Shown here in pieces: positions 22,478-30,422 of a stretch of 64,000 nt of DNA. The position numbers and the translations under genes were made by a program. The notes beneath the pieces are model-generated. The model was not told the origin of the DNA and did not search any database. It saw only the letters and a program-made list of their open reading frames with translations. Position 1 is the first letter of the stretch, and each line of letters starts with the position of its first letter. Source of the DNA: Microbacterium sp. (GTDB lineage: Bacteria > Actinomycetota > Actinomycetes > Actinomycetales > Microbacteriaceae); the NCBI GenBank assembly GCA_017306415.1, contig JAFKIL010000001.1, positions 62,001 to 126,000 of the forward strand, given 5' to 3'.

Positions 22478-23202
22478 TGCCGGCGGAATCATCGCAGCGG
22501 CGCAACGCGACCGACGGCGCACCACAGTCATCCCGCCCCGCCGTGACCGGCGGGGCGCTCAGCATCGGCCAGGTGCTCGCTCGTCTCACGCCGGAGTTCC
22601 CCGCCCTCTCTGCGAGCAAGCTCCGATTCCTGGAGGTCCAGGGCATCGTCAACCCGATGCGCACCGAGTCCGGTTACCGGAAGTTCTCGCCGACGGACCT
22701 CGAGCGTCTCCGCGTCGCGCTGACACTGCAGCGCGACCATTACCTCCCACTCGCCCGCATCCGCGACTACCTCGACGACATCGACGCGGGTCACGACCCG
22801 GTGACGCCGACCGCGGTGCCGCCCTCGATCGTGCCCGCTCCCCGGCGCTACCGACGTGCCGAGCTCCTGACCGCCGCCGGAGCCGCGCCGCAGCTGCTCA
22901 ACGACGCGATCAGCACCGGCATCATCGCCGCCGCCGACGCGTACACGGACCAGACCCTCGCGGTCCTGCGGGCGCTCGTGGCACTGGATCGGCACGGCAT
23001 CGAGCCCCGTCACGTCCGCACGCTGCGACAGTCGGCCGAGCGCGAGGTCGCGCTGATCGAATCGGCTCTGGCGCCTCTGCTGCGCCGGGGAGATGCGGCG
23101 TCACGGGGCAAGGCCTCCGAGCTGGCCCCCGAGATCGCGGCGCGGATCGACGAGGTGCGTGCCATCTTCGTGCGCGGCGCCCTGGAGCGCATCGTCTCCT
23201 GA
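22477..23202 (+). CDS. ftsR: MerR-family regulator, FtsR (Rv1828) type
   Basis: A 241-residue winged-helix MerR protein. The DNA-binding domain begins LSIGQVLARLTPEFPALSASK and continues with LRFLEVQGIVNPMRTESGYRKFS and LRVALTLQRDHYLPLARIRDYL, characteristic of the Rv1828/FtsR group. A proline-rich linker and a helical effector domain (about 110-241) follow. In Corynebacterium glutamicum the FtsR protein activates ftsZ; the ftsZ gene of this organism lies at 53.7 kb. It starts inside the garA stop and so shares its mRNA. A direct action on ftsZ here is inference. Confidence 0.85.
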   Translation: MPAESSQRRNATDGAPQSSRPAVTGGALSIGQVLARLTPEFPALSASKLRFLEVQGIVNPMRTESGYRKFSPTDLERLRVALTLQRDHYLPLARIRDYLDDIDAGHDPVTPTAVPPSIVPAPRRYRRAELLTAAGAAPQLLNDAISTGIIAAADAYTDQTLAVLRALVALDRHGIEPRHVRTLRQSAEREVALIESALAPLLRRGDAASRGKASELAPEIAARIDEVRAIFVRGALERIVS

Positions 23203-23233
23203 TCCGGCCACGACACGCCGAGGCCTTCGAGCG

Positions 23234-23256
23234 GATGTCGTTGCCGGAGCGACATC
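23234..23256. promoter_or_regulatory. Palindromic operator on the -35 of the second merR gene
   Basis: GATGTCG-TTGCCGGAG-CGACATC is a perfect 7-bp inverted repeat (extendable to GAGC/GCTC with a one-base bulge) whose centre contains the candidate -35 TTGCCG. Confidence 0.6.
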
Positions 23257-23269
23257 GCTCATCTAGCGT
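23241..23269 (+). promoter_or_regulatory. Promoter of the second merR gene
   Basis: TTGCCG (23241-23246), a 17-bp spacer and TAGCGT (23264-23269) form a standard promoter. A leader of about 37 bases with an AGGAGG site precedes ATG 23313. Confidence 0.6.
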
Positions 23270-23312
23270 GGGGGAGGGTTCCCCCCGAGAGCCCACTGAG
23301 AGGAGGGTCTTC

Positions 23313-23858
23313 ATGACCGCTGACAAGGCGGGAGACGAGCCCCGGTTCGTCGCAGACCTCCTGTTCACCGATGGGCTTCCGCAGATGGACGACGAAGTCG
23401 GCTATCGCGGCGCCGTGGCCGCCCGCGCGGCGGGAATCACGTACCGGCAGCTGGACTACTGGGCGCGCACCGAACTCGTCGAGCCGACGGTGCGGGGCGC
23501 GAGCGGATCGGGTTCGCAGCGCCTCTACGGCTTCCGCGACATCCTCGTACTCAAGCTCGTCAAGCGCCTCCTGGACACCGGGATCTCGCTGCAGCAGATC
23601 CGCACGGCCGTCGACCAGCTCCGTGCGGCCGGCATCCGCGATCTCGCCGGCACGACGCTGATGAGCGACGGTGCGTCGGTGTACCTGTGCACCTCCAACG
23701 ACGAGGTCATCGACCTCGTCAGTCGCGGTCAGGGCGTCTTCGGGATCGCGGTCGGCAAGGTCCTCCACGAGGTGGAGTCCACGCTGCTCGATTTCGATCC
23801 GCAGGCGCCGGACCCGGTCGACGAGCTGGCGGCACGCCGCTCGCAGCGGTCGGCCTGA
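23313..23858 (+). CDS. MerR-family regulator, Rv1830 type
   Basis: A 181-residue MerR-like regulator. YRGAVAARAAGITYRQLDYWART (about residues 31-53) is the helix-turn-helix, with LVEPTVRGASGSGSQRLYGF as the wing. LVKRLLDTGISLQQIRTAVDQL is the linker helix, followed by a short effector domain. It corresponds to the second MerR protein that follows garA in mycobacteria, although the DUF151 nuclease gene found between the two in Mycobacterium is missing. It has its own promoter with a palindrome over the -35, which suggests autoregulation. The target genes are unknown. Ends in a perfect hairpin shared with the convergent ParA-like gene. Confidence 0.85.
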   Translation: MTADKAGDEPRFVADLLFTDGLPQMDDEVGYRGAVAARAAGITYRQLDYWARTELVEPTVRGASGSGSQRLYGFRDILVLKLVKRLLDTGISLQQIRTAVDQLRAAGIRDLAGTTLMSDGASVYLCTSNDEVIDLVSRGQGVFGIAVGKVLHEVESTLLDFDPQAPDPVDELAARRSQRSA

Positions 23859-23859
23859 C

Positions 23860-23887
23860 CATCGCGCGCCTCCCACGGCGCGCGATG
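23860..23887. terminator. Bidirectional hairpin between merR and parA-like genes
   Basis: CATCGCGCGCC-TCCCAC-GGCGCGCGATG is a perfect 11-bp stem between two convergent genes. No T run follows. Confidence 0.65.
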
Positions 23888-23899
23888 TGACCATGTGCG

Positions 23900-24709
23900 C
23901 TACGCGCGCACGTCTCCGGGGACGGGGATCCGCCCGGTCCGCATCACGCGGTCGAGGAGTGCGTCGAAGTCGGCGGCGAGTTCCTGAGCCGAGTCTCCGG
24001 GCCAGATGTGCAGCGGCTTCGCGGCGCCCTGTGCCTGTTGCAGCGACGTCCGCTCGGGGAGCTGCGGTGCGAGCACCAGCGGGCCGAACATGTCGCGCAG
24101 CTCTTTGATGCGGAACTGGTGCTCGATCGACTGGGGACGGACACGGTTCACGACGATGCCCAGCGGCTGGAGGCGGGGGGAGAGCCCGCGACGGATCTCT
24201 TCGATGGCCCGCAGCGCGCGGTCGGCCGCGGCGACCGAGAACAGGCCGGGCTCGGTGACGACGATGACGCGGTCGCTCGCCGCCCAGGCCGTGCGGGTGA
24301 GGGCGTTCAACGAAGGGGCGCAGTCGACCAGCACCAGGTCGTAGTCGGCCTCGACCGTCGCGAGCGCCTCTTCCAGCTTCCACACGTCGCGGACGCTCGG
24401 ATGCGGTCCGTCGAAGTTGATCGCCGAAGGGCTGCCGATCATCACATCGATCGTGCCGGGGTGGACCTTCGCCCATCCGCTCGAGGTGATCGCCTGCCGC
24501 ACCACCTTCTCTTTCGGGTTGGCCAGCACGTCGGCGACGTTGAGCCGCCCCGCGACCTGGATATCCATGCCCGTGGACACGTCGGACTGCGGGTCGAGGT
24601 CGACGACGAGCGTGCGGACACCACGAGCGAAAGCTGCCGAGGCGAGTCCGAGAGTCACGGTCGTCTTGCCGACACCCCCCTTGAGAGAACTGACGGAGAG
24701 GACGTGCAC
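23900..24709 (-). CDS. ParA-family ATPase
   Basis: A 269-residue ParA/Soj-type P-loop ATPase. It opens VLSVSSLKGGVGKTTVTLGLA with the deviant Walker A (KGGVGKT). It continues with VVDLDPQSDVSTGMD (A' motif) and YDLVLVDCAPSLNALT (Walker B region). It is not the classical chromosomal parA, since no parB or parS-like palindrome is nearby, and it resembles the orphan ParA-like proteins (PldP-type) of actinobacteria. It is divergent from pyruvate carboxylase. GTG 24709 lies eight bases from a TAACGT hexamer (24718-24723, minus strand). A role in positioning the division or polar machinery is inference. Confidence 0.87.
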   Translation of the reverse strand: MHVLSVSSLKGGVGKTTVTLGLASAAFARGVRTLVVDLDPQSDVSTGMDIQVAGRLNVADVLANPKEKVVRQAITSSGWAKVHPGTIDVMIGSPSAINFDGPHPSVRDVWKLEEALATVEADYDLVLVDCAPSLNALTRTAWAASDRVIVVTEPGLFSVAAADRALRAIEEIRRGLSPRLQPLGIVVNRVRPQSIEHQFRIKELRDMFGPLVLAPQLPERTSLQQAQGAAKPLHIWPGDSAQELAADFDALLDRVMRTGRIPVPGDVRA

Positions 24710-24731
24710 AAGGCCTTACGTTACCGTCCCG

Positions 24732-24753
24732 TAGGCTGAGAGCACACTCAGCC
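24732..24753 (+). promoter_or_regulatory. pyc -10 element and overlapping palindrome
   Basis: TAGGCT (24732-24737) would start transcription near 24744. The perfect repeat GGCTGAG-AGCACA-CTCAGCC (24734-24753) covers the -10 and the start site, as an operator would. Confidence 0.5.
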
Positions 24754-24816
24754 ACGTCCGCGCGCCGCCCGTCTTTTCTCGGGGAGCGGCGACGCGCTGC
24801 CCAACGGGGGGTCTGC

Positions 24817-27800
24817 ATGTTCCGCAAGATCTTGGTCGCCAACCGCGGCGAAATCGCCATCCGAGCCTTTCGGGCGGCGTTCGAACTGGGGGCGCGCACG
24901 GTGGCGGTGTTCCCCCACGAGGATCGCAACTCCCTGCATCGGCTGAAGGCGGATGAGGCGTACCGGATCGGTGAGCAGGGGCATCCGGTGAGGGCTTACC
25001 TCGATGTGGACGAGATCATCCGCGTGGCGACCGAATCCGGCGCCGACGCCATCTATCCCGGCTACGGATTCCTCTCTGAGAACCCCGAGCTGGCGGAGAA
25101 GGCCGCCGCCCACGGCATCGCGTTCATCGGCCCACCCGCCGCAGTGCTCGAGATGGCCGGGAACAAGGTCACGGCGAAGCACCATGCGATCGCCGCGGGA
25201 GTCCCGGTCCTCCGATCGACCGAAGCGTCGGCGGACGTGGACGACCTGGTCGCCCAGGCGGATGAGATCGGGTTCCCCCTCTTCGCCAAGGCCGTCGCCG
25301 GCGGCGGTGGCCGGGGGATGCGCAGGGTCGAGACGAAAGGCGACCTGGCGCCCGCGCTCGCGGAGGCGATGCGTGAGGCGGACAGCGCGTTCGGCGATCC
25401 CCGCATGTTCCTCGAGCAGGCCGTCCTGCGACCGCGCCACGTCGAGGTCCAGATCCTGGCCGACGGCGCAGGGCACACCGTGCATCTCTTCGAGCGCGAC
25501 TGCTCGGTTCAGCGTCGGCACCAGAAGGTGATCGAGATCGCCCCCGCCCCGAATCTCGACGAGAGCGTGCGGCGTGAGCTGCACCGGCACGCGGTGGCTT
25601 TCGCCGAGTCGATCGGATACCAGAACGCGGGTACGGTCGAGTTCCTGCTGGAGACGGCAGGTGAGCGTGCGGGCGAGATCGTCTTCATCGAGATGAATCC
25701 GCGCATCCAGGTCGAGCACACCGTGACCGAAGAGGTCACCGACGTGGATCTGGTCCAGTCGCAGATGCGCATCGCCGCGGGGGAGACGCTGGAGGACCTC
25801 GGGCTGACCCAGGACCGGATCCAGCTGCGCGGCGCTGCGCTGCAGTGCCGGATCACGACCGAGGACCCCACCCAGGGCTTCCGCCCGGACACCGGCAAGA
25901 TCACGACCTATCGCTCGCCCGGCGGTGCCGGCATCCGCCTGGACGGCGGGACGACCGCCGCGGGGTCGCAGATCAGCCCGCACTTCGACTCGATGCTGGC
26001 GAAGCTCTCGTGCCGCGGCAGGGACTTCCCCGCGGCCGTCACGCGCGCGCGGCGGGCGCTCGCGGAGTTCCGCATCCGCGGCGTCTCGACCAACATCCCG
26101 TTCCTGCAGGCCGTGCTGGACGATCCTGCGTTCGTCGCGGGCGACCTGTCGACCTCCTTCATCGACGAGCGCCCGCAGCTGCTGCGCGGCCGCGAATCGA
26201 AGGACCGCGGCACCAAGATCCTCAACTGGCTCGTGGATACGACCGTCAACAAGCCGAACGGCGTGAACCCGCTCTCGATCGCCCCCGCGCTCAAGCTGCC
26301 GGTGGTCGACCTCGCAGCTCCCGCACCGGAGGGATCCCGCCAGCGGCTGCGGGCTCTCGGGCCGGCAGCGTTCGCGGCCGACCTCCGGGCGCAGACGGCG
26401 CTCGCGGTGACCGAGACCACGTTCCGCGATGCGCATCAGTCTCTGCTCGCGACACGCGTCCGGACGCGGGATCTCGTCGCCGTCGCTCCGTACGTCGCAC
26501 GCCTCACCCCCCAGCTGCTGTCGGTCGAGGCGTGGGGTGGGGCGACCTACGACGTCGCGCTGCGCTTCCTCGGCGAAGACCCGTGGGAGCGGCTCGACAA
26601 ACTGCGCGCGGCGCTGCCGAACATCGCGATCCAGATGCTGCTGCGAGGGCGCAACACCGTCGGGTACACGCCCTATCCGACCGAGGTGACGGACGCCTTC
26701 GTCCAGGAGGCCGCCGCGAGCGGCATCGACATCTTCCGCATCTTCGACGCGCTCAACGACGTCGCCCAGATGCGCCCCGCGATCGACGCGGTCCTCCAGA
26801 CCGGGACAGCGGTCGCGGAGGTGGCGGTGTGCTACACCGGCGACCTGCTGAACCCGGCGGAGGACCTCTACACGCTCGACTACTATCTCCGGCTCGCGGA
26901 GCAGATCGTGGATGCCGGAGCCCACGTCCTCGCGATCAAGGACATGGCCGGACTGCTGCGTCCGGCCGCTGCATCCCGGCTCGTCGGAGCCCTCCGCGAC
27001 CGTTTCGACCTCCCGGTGCACGTGCACACGCACGACACCGCCGGCGGGCAACTGGCGACGCTGCTGGCCGCGAGCGCGGCGGGAGCCGATGCGGTCGACG
27101 CCGCTGCGGCGCCCATGTCCGGGACGACGAGCCAGCCCTCGCTGTCGGCGCTGGTTGCCGCGCTCGCGCACACCGAACGCGACACGGGGCTCGATCTGGA
27201 TGCGGTGTCCGACCTCGAGCCCTACTGGGAGGCCGTGCGGCACCTGTACCACCCGTTCGAGTCGGGCCTCCCCGGACCGACGGGTCGTGTCTACCACCAC
27301 GAGATCCCCGGGGGGCAGCTCTCGAACCTGCGGCAGCAGGCCATCGCGCTCGGGCTCGCGGACGACTTCGAGCTCATCGAGGACATGTACGCCGCCGCGA
27401 ACGAGATCCTGGGCCGCGTGCCGAAGGTGACTCCGTCGTCGAAGGTCGTCGGCGATCTCGCCCTCCACCTCGCTGCGGTCAAGGCCGATCCGGCCGACTT
27501 CGCGTCGAACCCCCAGAACTACGACATCCCCGACTCCGTGGTCGGGTTCATGGCGGGAGAGCTCGGCGATCTCCCGGGCGGCTGGCCGGAGCCGTTCCGC
27601 ACCAAGGTCCTCGCCGGCCGTGACGTCAAGGTGGGCGTGTCGCCGCTGACCGATGCCGAGTCGGCGGCGCTCGGTGCCGACTCCGTCCAGCGGCGCCACA
27701 CGCTGAACCAGCTCCTCTTCCCCGCGCCCACGCGGACGTACGAGCAGATGCGCGAGCTGTTCGGCGACCTGAGCATCCTCGACACAGCCGACTATCTCTA

Positions 27801-28224
27801 CGGCCTCACCCCCGGCGCGGAGCACGTCGTCGAGCTCGAGCGCGGCGTGCAGCTCCTCGTGGGGCTCGAGGCGATCGGCGAGGCCGACGACAAGGGCATC
27901 CGCTCCGTCATGACGACCTTGAACGGGCAGCTGCGGCCCGTCTTCGTGCGGGATCGAAGCATCTCCGTCGAGGCGCGTCAGGCAGAGCGTGCGGACACAT
28001 CGAGGCCCGGCCAGGTCGCGGCGCCCTTCTCGGGCGTGGTGACGATCAAGGCGGCCGTCGGAGACACCGTCGGAGCCGGTCAGCCGGTGGCCTCCATCGA
28101 GGCGATGAAGATGGAGGCGGCGATCACCTCGCCGGTCGACGGCGTGGTGGAGCGCATTGCGATCGGGGCCACCCAGCAGGTCGAGGCCGGCGACCTTTTG
28201 GTCGTCGTCCGCCCCGCCCAGTAG
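24817..28224 (+). CDS. pyc: Pyruvate carboxylase
   Basis: A 1135-residue multidomain biotin enzyme converting pyruvate and bicarbonate to oxaloacetate. It starts with biotin carboxylase (MFRKILVANRGEIAIRAFRA), with ATP-grasp motifs FAKAVAGGGGRGMRRV and FIEMNPRIQVEHTVTEEVT, to about residue 450. The carboxyltransferase domain begins near 535 (FRDAHQSLLATRVRT), with FRIFDALNDVAQM and the metal-site HVHTHDT. The C-terminal biotinyl domain has EAMKME, the modified lysine being residue 1098. The length fits full single-chain pyruvate carboxylases. It is the main anaplerotic enzyme for this region's carbon metabolism. A leader of about 70 bases precedes the ATG. Confidence 0.96.
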   Translation: MFRKILVANRGEIAIRAFRAAFELGARTVAVFPHEDRNSLHRLKADEAYRIGEQGHPVRAYLDVDEIIRVATESGADAIYPGYGFLSENPELAEKAAAHGIAFIGPPAAVLEMAGNKVTAKHHAIAAGVPVLRSTEASADVDDLVAQADEIGFPLFAKAVAGGGGRGMRRVETKGDLAPALAEAMREADSAFGDPRMFLEQAVLRPRHVEVQILADGAGHTVHLFERDCSVQRRHQKVIEIAPAPNLDESVRRELHRHAVAFAESIGYQNAGTVEFLLETAGERAGEIVFIEMNPRIQVEHTVTEEVTDVDLVQSQMRIAAGETLEDLGLTQDRIQLRGAALQCRITTEDPTQGFRPDTGKITTYRSPGGAGIRLDGGTTAAGSQISPHFDSMLAKLSCRGRDFPAAVTRARRALAEFRIRGVSTNIPFLQAVLDDPAFVAGDLSTSFIDERPQLLRGRESKDRGTKILNWLVDTTVNKPNGVNPLSIAPALKLPVVDLAAPAPEGSRQRLRALGPAAFAADLRAQTALAVTETTFRDAHQSLLATRVRTRDLVAVAPYVARLTPQLLSVEAWGGATYDVALRFLGEDPWERLDKLRAALPNIAIQMLLRGRNTVGYTPYPTEVTDAFVQEAAASGIDIFRIFDALNDVAQMRPAIDAVLQTGTAVAEVAVCYTGDLLNPAEDLYTLDYYLRLAEQIVDAGAHVLAIKDMAGLLRPAAASRLVGALRDRFDLPVHVHTHDTAGGQLATLLAASAAGADAVDAAAAPMSGTTSQPSLSALVAALAHTERDTGLDLDAVSDLEPYWEAVRHLYHPFESGLPGPTGRVYHHEIPGGQLSNLRQQAIALGLADDFELIEDMYAAANEILGRVPKVTPSSKVVGDLALHLAAVKADPADFASNPQNYDIPDSVVGFMAGELGDLPGGWPEPFRTKVLAGRDVKVGVSPLTDAESAALGADSVQRRHTLNQLLFPAPTRTYEQMRELFGDLSILDTADYLYGLTPGAEHVVELERGVQLLVGLEAIGEADDKGIRSVMTTLNGQLRPVFVRDRSISVEARQAERADTSRPGQVAAPFSGVVTIKAAVGDTVGAGQPVASIEAMKMEAAITSPVDGVVERIAIGATQQVEAGDLLVVVRPAQ

Positions 28225-28227
28225 CCT
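28222..28227 (+). promoter_or_regulatory. -10 candidate TAGCCT overlapping the pyc stop
   Basis: TAGCCT begins in the pyc TAG stop codon. It could start a separate transcript near 28234 for the MinD-like gene. Confidence 0.35.
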
Positions 28228-28273
28228 GGAGGGCGGGATCACCCGACCCCGCACTGCTTTGGAGATGTTCCGC

Positions 28274-29914
28274 TTGACTCCCGACCGACCCGACGACCTG
28301 CACCACGACCCCGACGAGAACGGCGTTCTCGCCGACACCGGGAGCCTCGACACCGCGGGGATCGGACTCCTCGGCGCTCGCACCGCACAGGTCAGCGTCC
28401 CCCTCTCGATCCCCGACGAGGACGATTTGGCCGACGACGACGACGTGGTCGGCGACGAGGTGTCCCTGGACTCGCTTGCGGCCGCTCCCGAGATCGGTCG
28501 CGCCCCCGCCGACGACGAGGTCGAGGTGATCGACGACGCCGACGTCGTCCTCGAGATCGACGCCGACCCGGGGATGGATGAGGCCACGTCGGGATCCGAG
28601 TCCTGGGTCTACGCCGACGTCGAGCCGCTTGCGACCCCCGCCGCAGCGGGGCAGTCTGTCACTGGGGACGTCGTCGGCGCCGCCGCCCCGGCGGGCTCGC
28701 CCCGCCTCGACGGGGAGCCGTCGCCCACGGGGCAGACCGCCGACGACGCACCCGATGTCAGTGCAGACCCCGTCGTGGAGGAGCCCGGTATGGACAACAC
28801 CCCCGCAGGTACGCCGGCGTCCGGAGACTCCGGCCCGCAGCCGGCCACGCGTCGCGAGGCGCATCTCACCGGGCCGCTGGACCGGGTCCACGAGGTCGAG
28901 CGCGTCCACACGCAGCGTCCCGAGGTGGCGCTCACGTCGAAGCGTCTGGACGAGTTCGAGGCGGGTCGTGAGAGCCCCGATCTGCTCACCGCCGACCGCC
29001 TGCTCGACCACGGGCGCGTCGGGAGTCCCGAGCCGGAGGGCGCCTGGCAGCACTTCGTCTTCTCCCTCTCGGGCGGTCGGATCAACCTGGGTGACGGTCG
29101 CCGCGCACGGGCCCGCAAGGAGCTCGACCGCCGCATCGCGGCGGCGCTGCCCGGTGGCGCACGGTTCGTGCCGGTGCTGTCGCGGAAGGGCGGCGTGGGG
29201 AAGACCACGGTGACGACGCTCCTGGGCATGGCACTCGCGGATGCGCGGGACGATCGGGTCATCGCGATCGACGCCAACCCCGATCGCGGCACGCTGGCCG
29301 AGCGCATCGCGCGGCCGAGCGGGAAGACGGTCCGAGACCTCGTCCGCACGCGTGAGGACGTCGCGGGCTACAACGACATCTCCACGATCGTGGCGCGCGA
29401 CGAGACCAGACTCGACGTCCTCGCGTCGGATGCGGATCCCCGTGTGTCCGAGGCGTTCAGCGACCTCGACTATCAGGACGTGGCGTCCCTCGCGGCGCAC
29501 TACTACTCGATCGTGCTCACCGACACGGGGACGGGCATCGTCCACTCCGTCATGGGTGCGACGCTCGACATCGCGGACGAGCTGGTCATCGTCGCCGGGC
29601 TCAGCGTGGACGAGGCGCGGCTCGCGTCCGAGACGCTCACGTGGCTGGAGACCAACGGCTACGCAGAGGCCGTTCGCAACGCGGTCGTCGTGCTCAACAC
29701 GTCCCGTCCCGGCGCGCCGCTCGTGCGCCAGGACGAGCTCGAGGCGCACTTCCGCACGCGCGTCCGCGCGGTCGTGCGGATGCCGTACGACCCGCTCATC
29801 GGGACGGGGAGCGCCATCACCTTCCGCGACCTGCAGCCTGCGACCCGCGCCGCCGCGCGCGAGCTCGCCGCGACCGTCGTCGAGGGGTTGCGCACCCTCG
29901 CGGCAGCCGCCTGA
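28274..29914 (+). CDS. EspI-like MinD/ParA ATPase with acidic N-terminus
   Basis: A roughly 546-residue two-part protein. The first 200 residues are disordered and very acidic (DDLHHDPDENG, DEDDLADDDDVVGDE). The C-terminal half is a MinD-type ATPase introduced by WQHFVFSLSGGRINLG, then LSRKGGVGKTTVTTLLG (deviant Walker A, near residue 300), AIDANPDRGTLAERI and IVLTDTGTGI. This arrangement is like EspI (Rv3876) of mycobacterial ESX-1 loci, but no ESX gene is nearby. It follows pyc and ends next to def. The start is uncertain: TTG 28274 has GGAG nine bases upstream, whereas ATG 28265 abuts that site. Confidence 0.8.
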   Translation: MTPDRPDDLHHDPDENGVLADTGSLDTAGIGLLGARTAQVSVPLSIPDEDDLADDDDVVGDEVSLDSLAAAPEIGRAPADDEVEVIDDADVVLEIDADPGMDEATSGSESWVYADVEPLATPAAAGQSVTGDVVGAAAPAGSPRLDGEPSPTGQTADDAPDVSADPVVEEPGMDNTPAGTPASGDSGPQPATRREAHLTGPLDRVHEVERVHTQRPEVALTSKRLDEFEAGRESPDLLTADRLLDHGRVGSPEPEGAWQHFVFSLSGGRINLGDGRRARARKELDRRIAAALPGGARFVPVLSRKGGVGKTTVTTLLGMALADARDDRVIAIDANPDRGTLAERIARPSGKTVRDLVRTREDVAGYNDISTIVARDETRLDVLASDADPRVSEAFSDLDYQDVASLAAHYYSIVLTDTGTGIVHSVMGATLDIADELVIVAGLSVDEARLASETLTWLETNGYAEAVRNAVVVLNTSRPGAPLVRQDELEAHFRTRVRAVVRMPYDPLIGTGSAITFRDLQPATRAAARELAATVVEGLRTLAAAA

Positions 29915-29915
29915 C

Positions 29916-30407
29916 ATGGCCGTACGCCCGATCCGCCTCTTCGGCGACCCCGTCCTGCGCGCCCCGGCCGCGCCCGTCGAGCACATCGACGACGGGGTGC
30001 GGGCGCTGATCCGCGATCTCGTGGACTCGGTGGAGCCTCCCGGTCGTGCGGGCGTGGCGGCTCCCCAGATCGGCGTGGGAGTGCGCGCGTTCAGCTACAA
30101 CATCGACGGCCGGATCGGCTACGTCATCAATCCGCGCCTCGTCGAGGTGTCGGGCGAGCCCGAGCGGATCGGCGAGGGATGCCTGTCCGTTCCCGGGCTC
30201 TGGCATGAGGTCTCTCGCTACCCCCGGGCAAGGGTCGTCGGGATCGATCTGGACGGCGACGAGGTGATCCTCGAAGGCGAGGGGCTGCTCGCGCAGGCGC
30301 TCCAGCACGAGACCGATCACCTCGACGGGATGCTCTACCTCGATCGCCTCGAGCAGGCGGACCGCCGCCTGGCCATGAAGCAGATCCGCGAGTCGGACTG
30401 GTTCTGA
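29916..30407 (+). CDS. def: Peptide deformylase
   Basis: A 163-residue metallohydrolase removing the formyl group from nascent protein N-termini. All three signature motifs are present: GRAGVAAPQIG (about residues 44-54), EGCLSVPG with the metal-binding Cys (about 86-93), and QHETDHLDG with the HExxH zinc/iron site (about 130-138). Residue number and motif spacing are normal for type I enzymes. Its ATG lies one base beyond the upstream stop, so it is probably co-transcribed with the MinD-like gene. It is convergent with the acyl-CoA ligase gene, 15 bases apart. Confidence 0.95.
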   Translation: MAVRPIRLFGDPVLRAPAAPVEHIDDGVRALIRDLVDSVEPPGRAGVAAPQIGVGVRAFSYNIDGRIGYVINPRLVEVSGEPERIGEGCLSVPGLWHEVSRYPRARVVGIDLDGDEVILEGEGLLAQALQHETDHLDGMLYLDRLEQADRRLAMKQIRESDWF

Positions 30408-30422
30408 CGCGTCCCGCGCCGA

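Noticed and set aside
23900-24816. Chromosome partition locus (parABS)
   Set aside because: Only one ParA-like gene; no parB and no TGTTTCACGTGAAACA-like palindrome was seen in the window.
24748-28587. A 1279-codon open frame on the minus strand opposite pyc
   Set aside because: Arg/Asp/Gly/Leu-rich translation without any known motif; it mirrors the codon bias of pyc and is a high-GC artefact.
28274-30407. Type VII (ESX) secretion locus around the EspI-like gene
   Set aside because: No WXG100, EccB-E, EccA or mycosin genes nearby.
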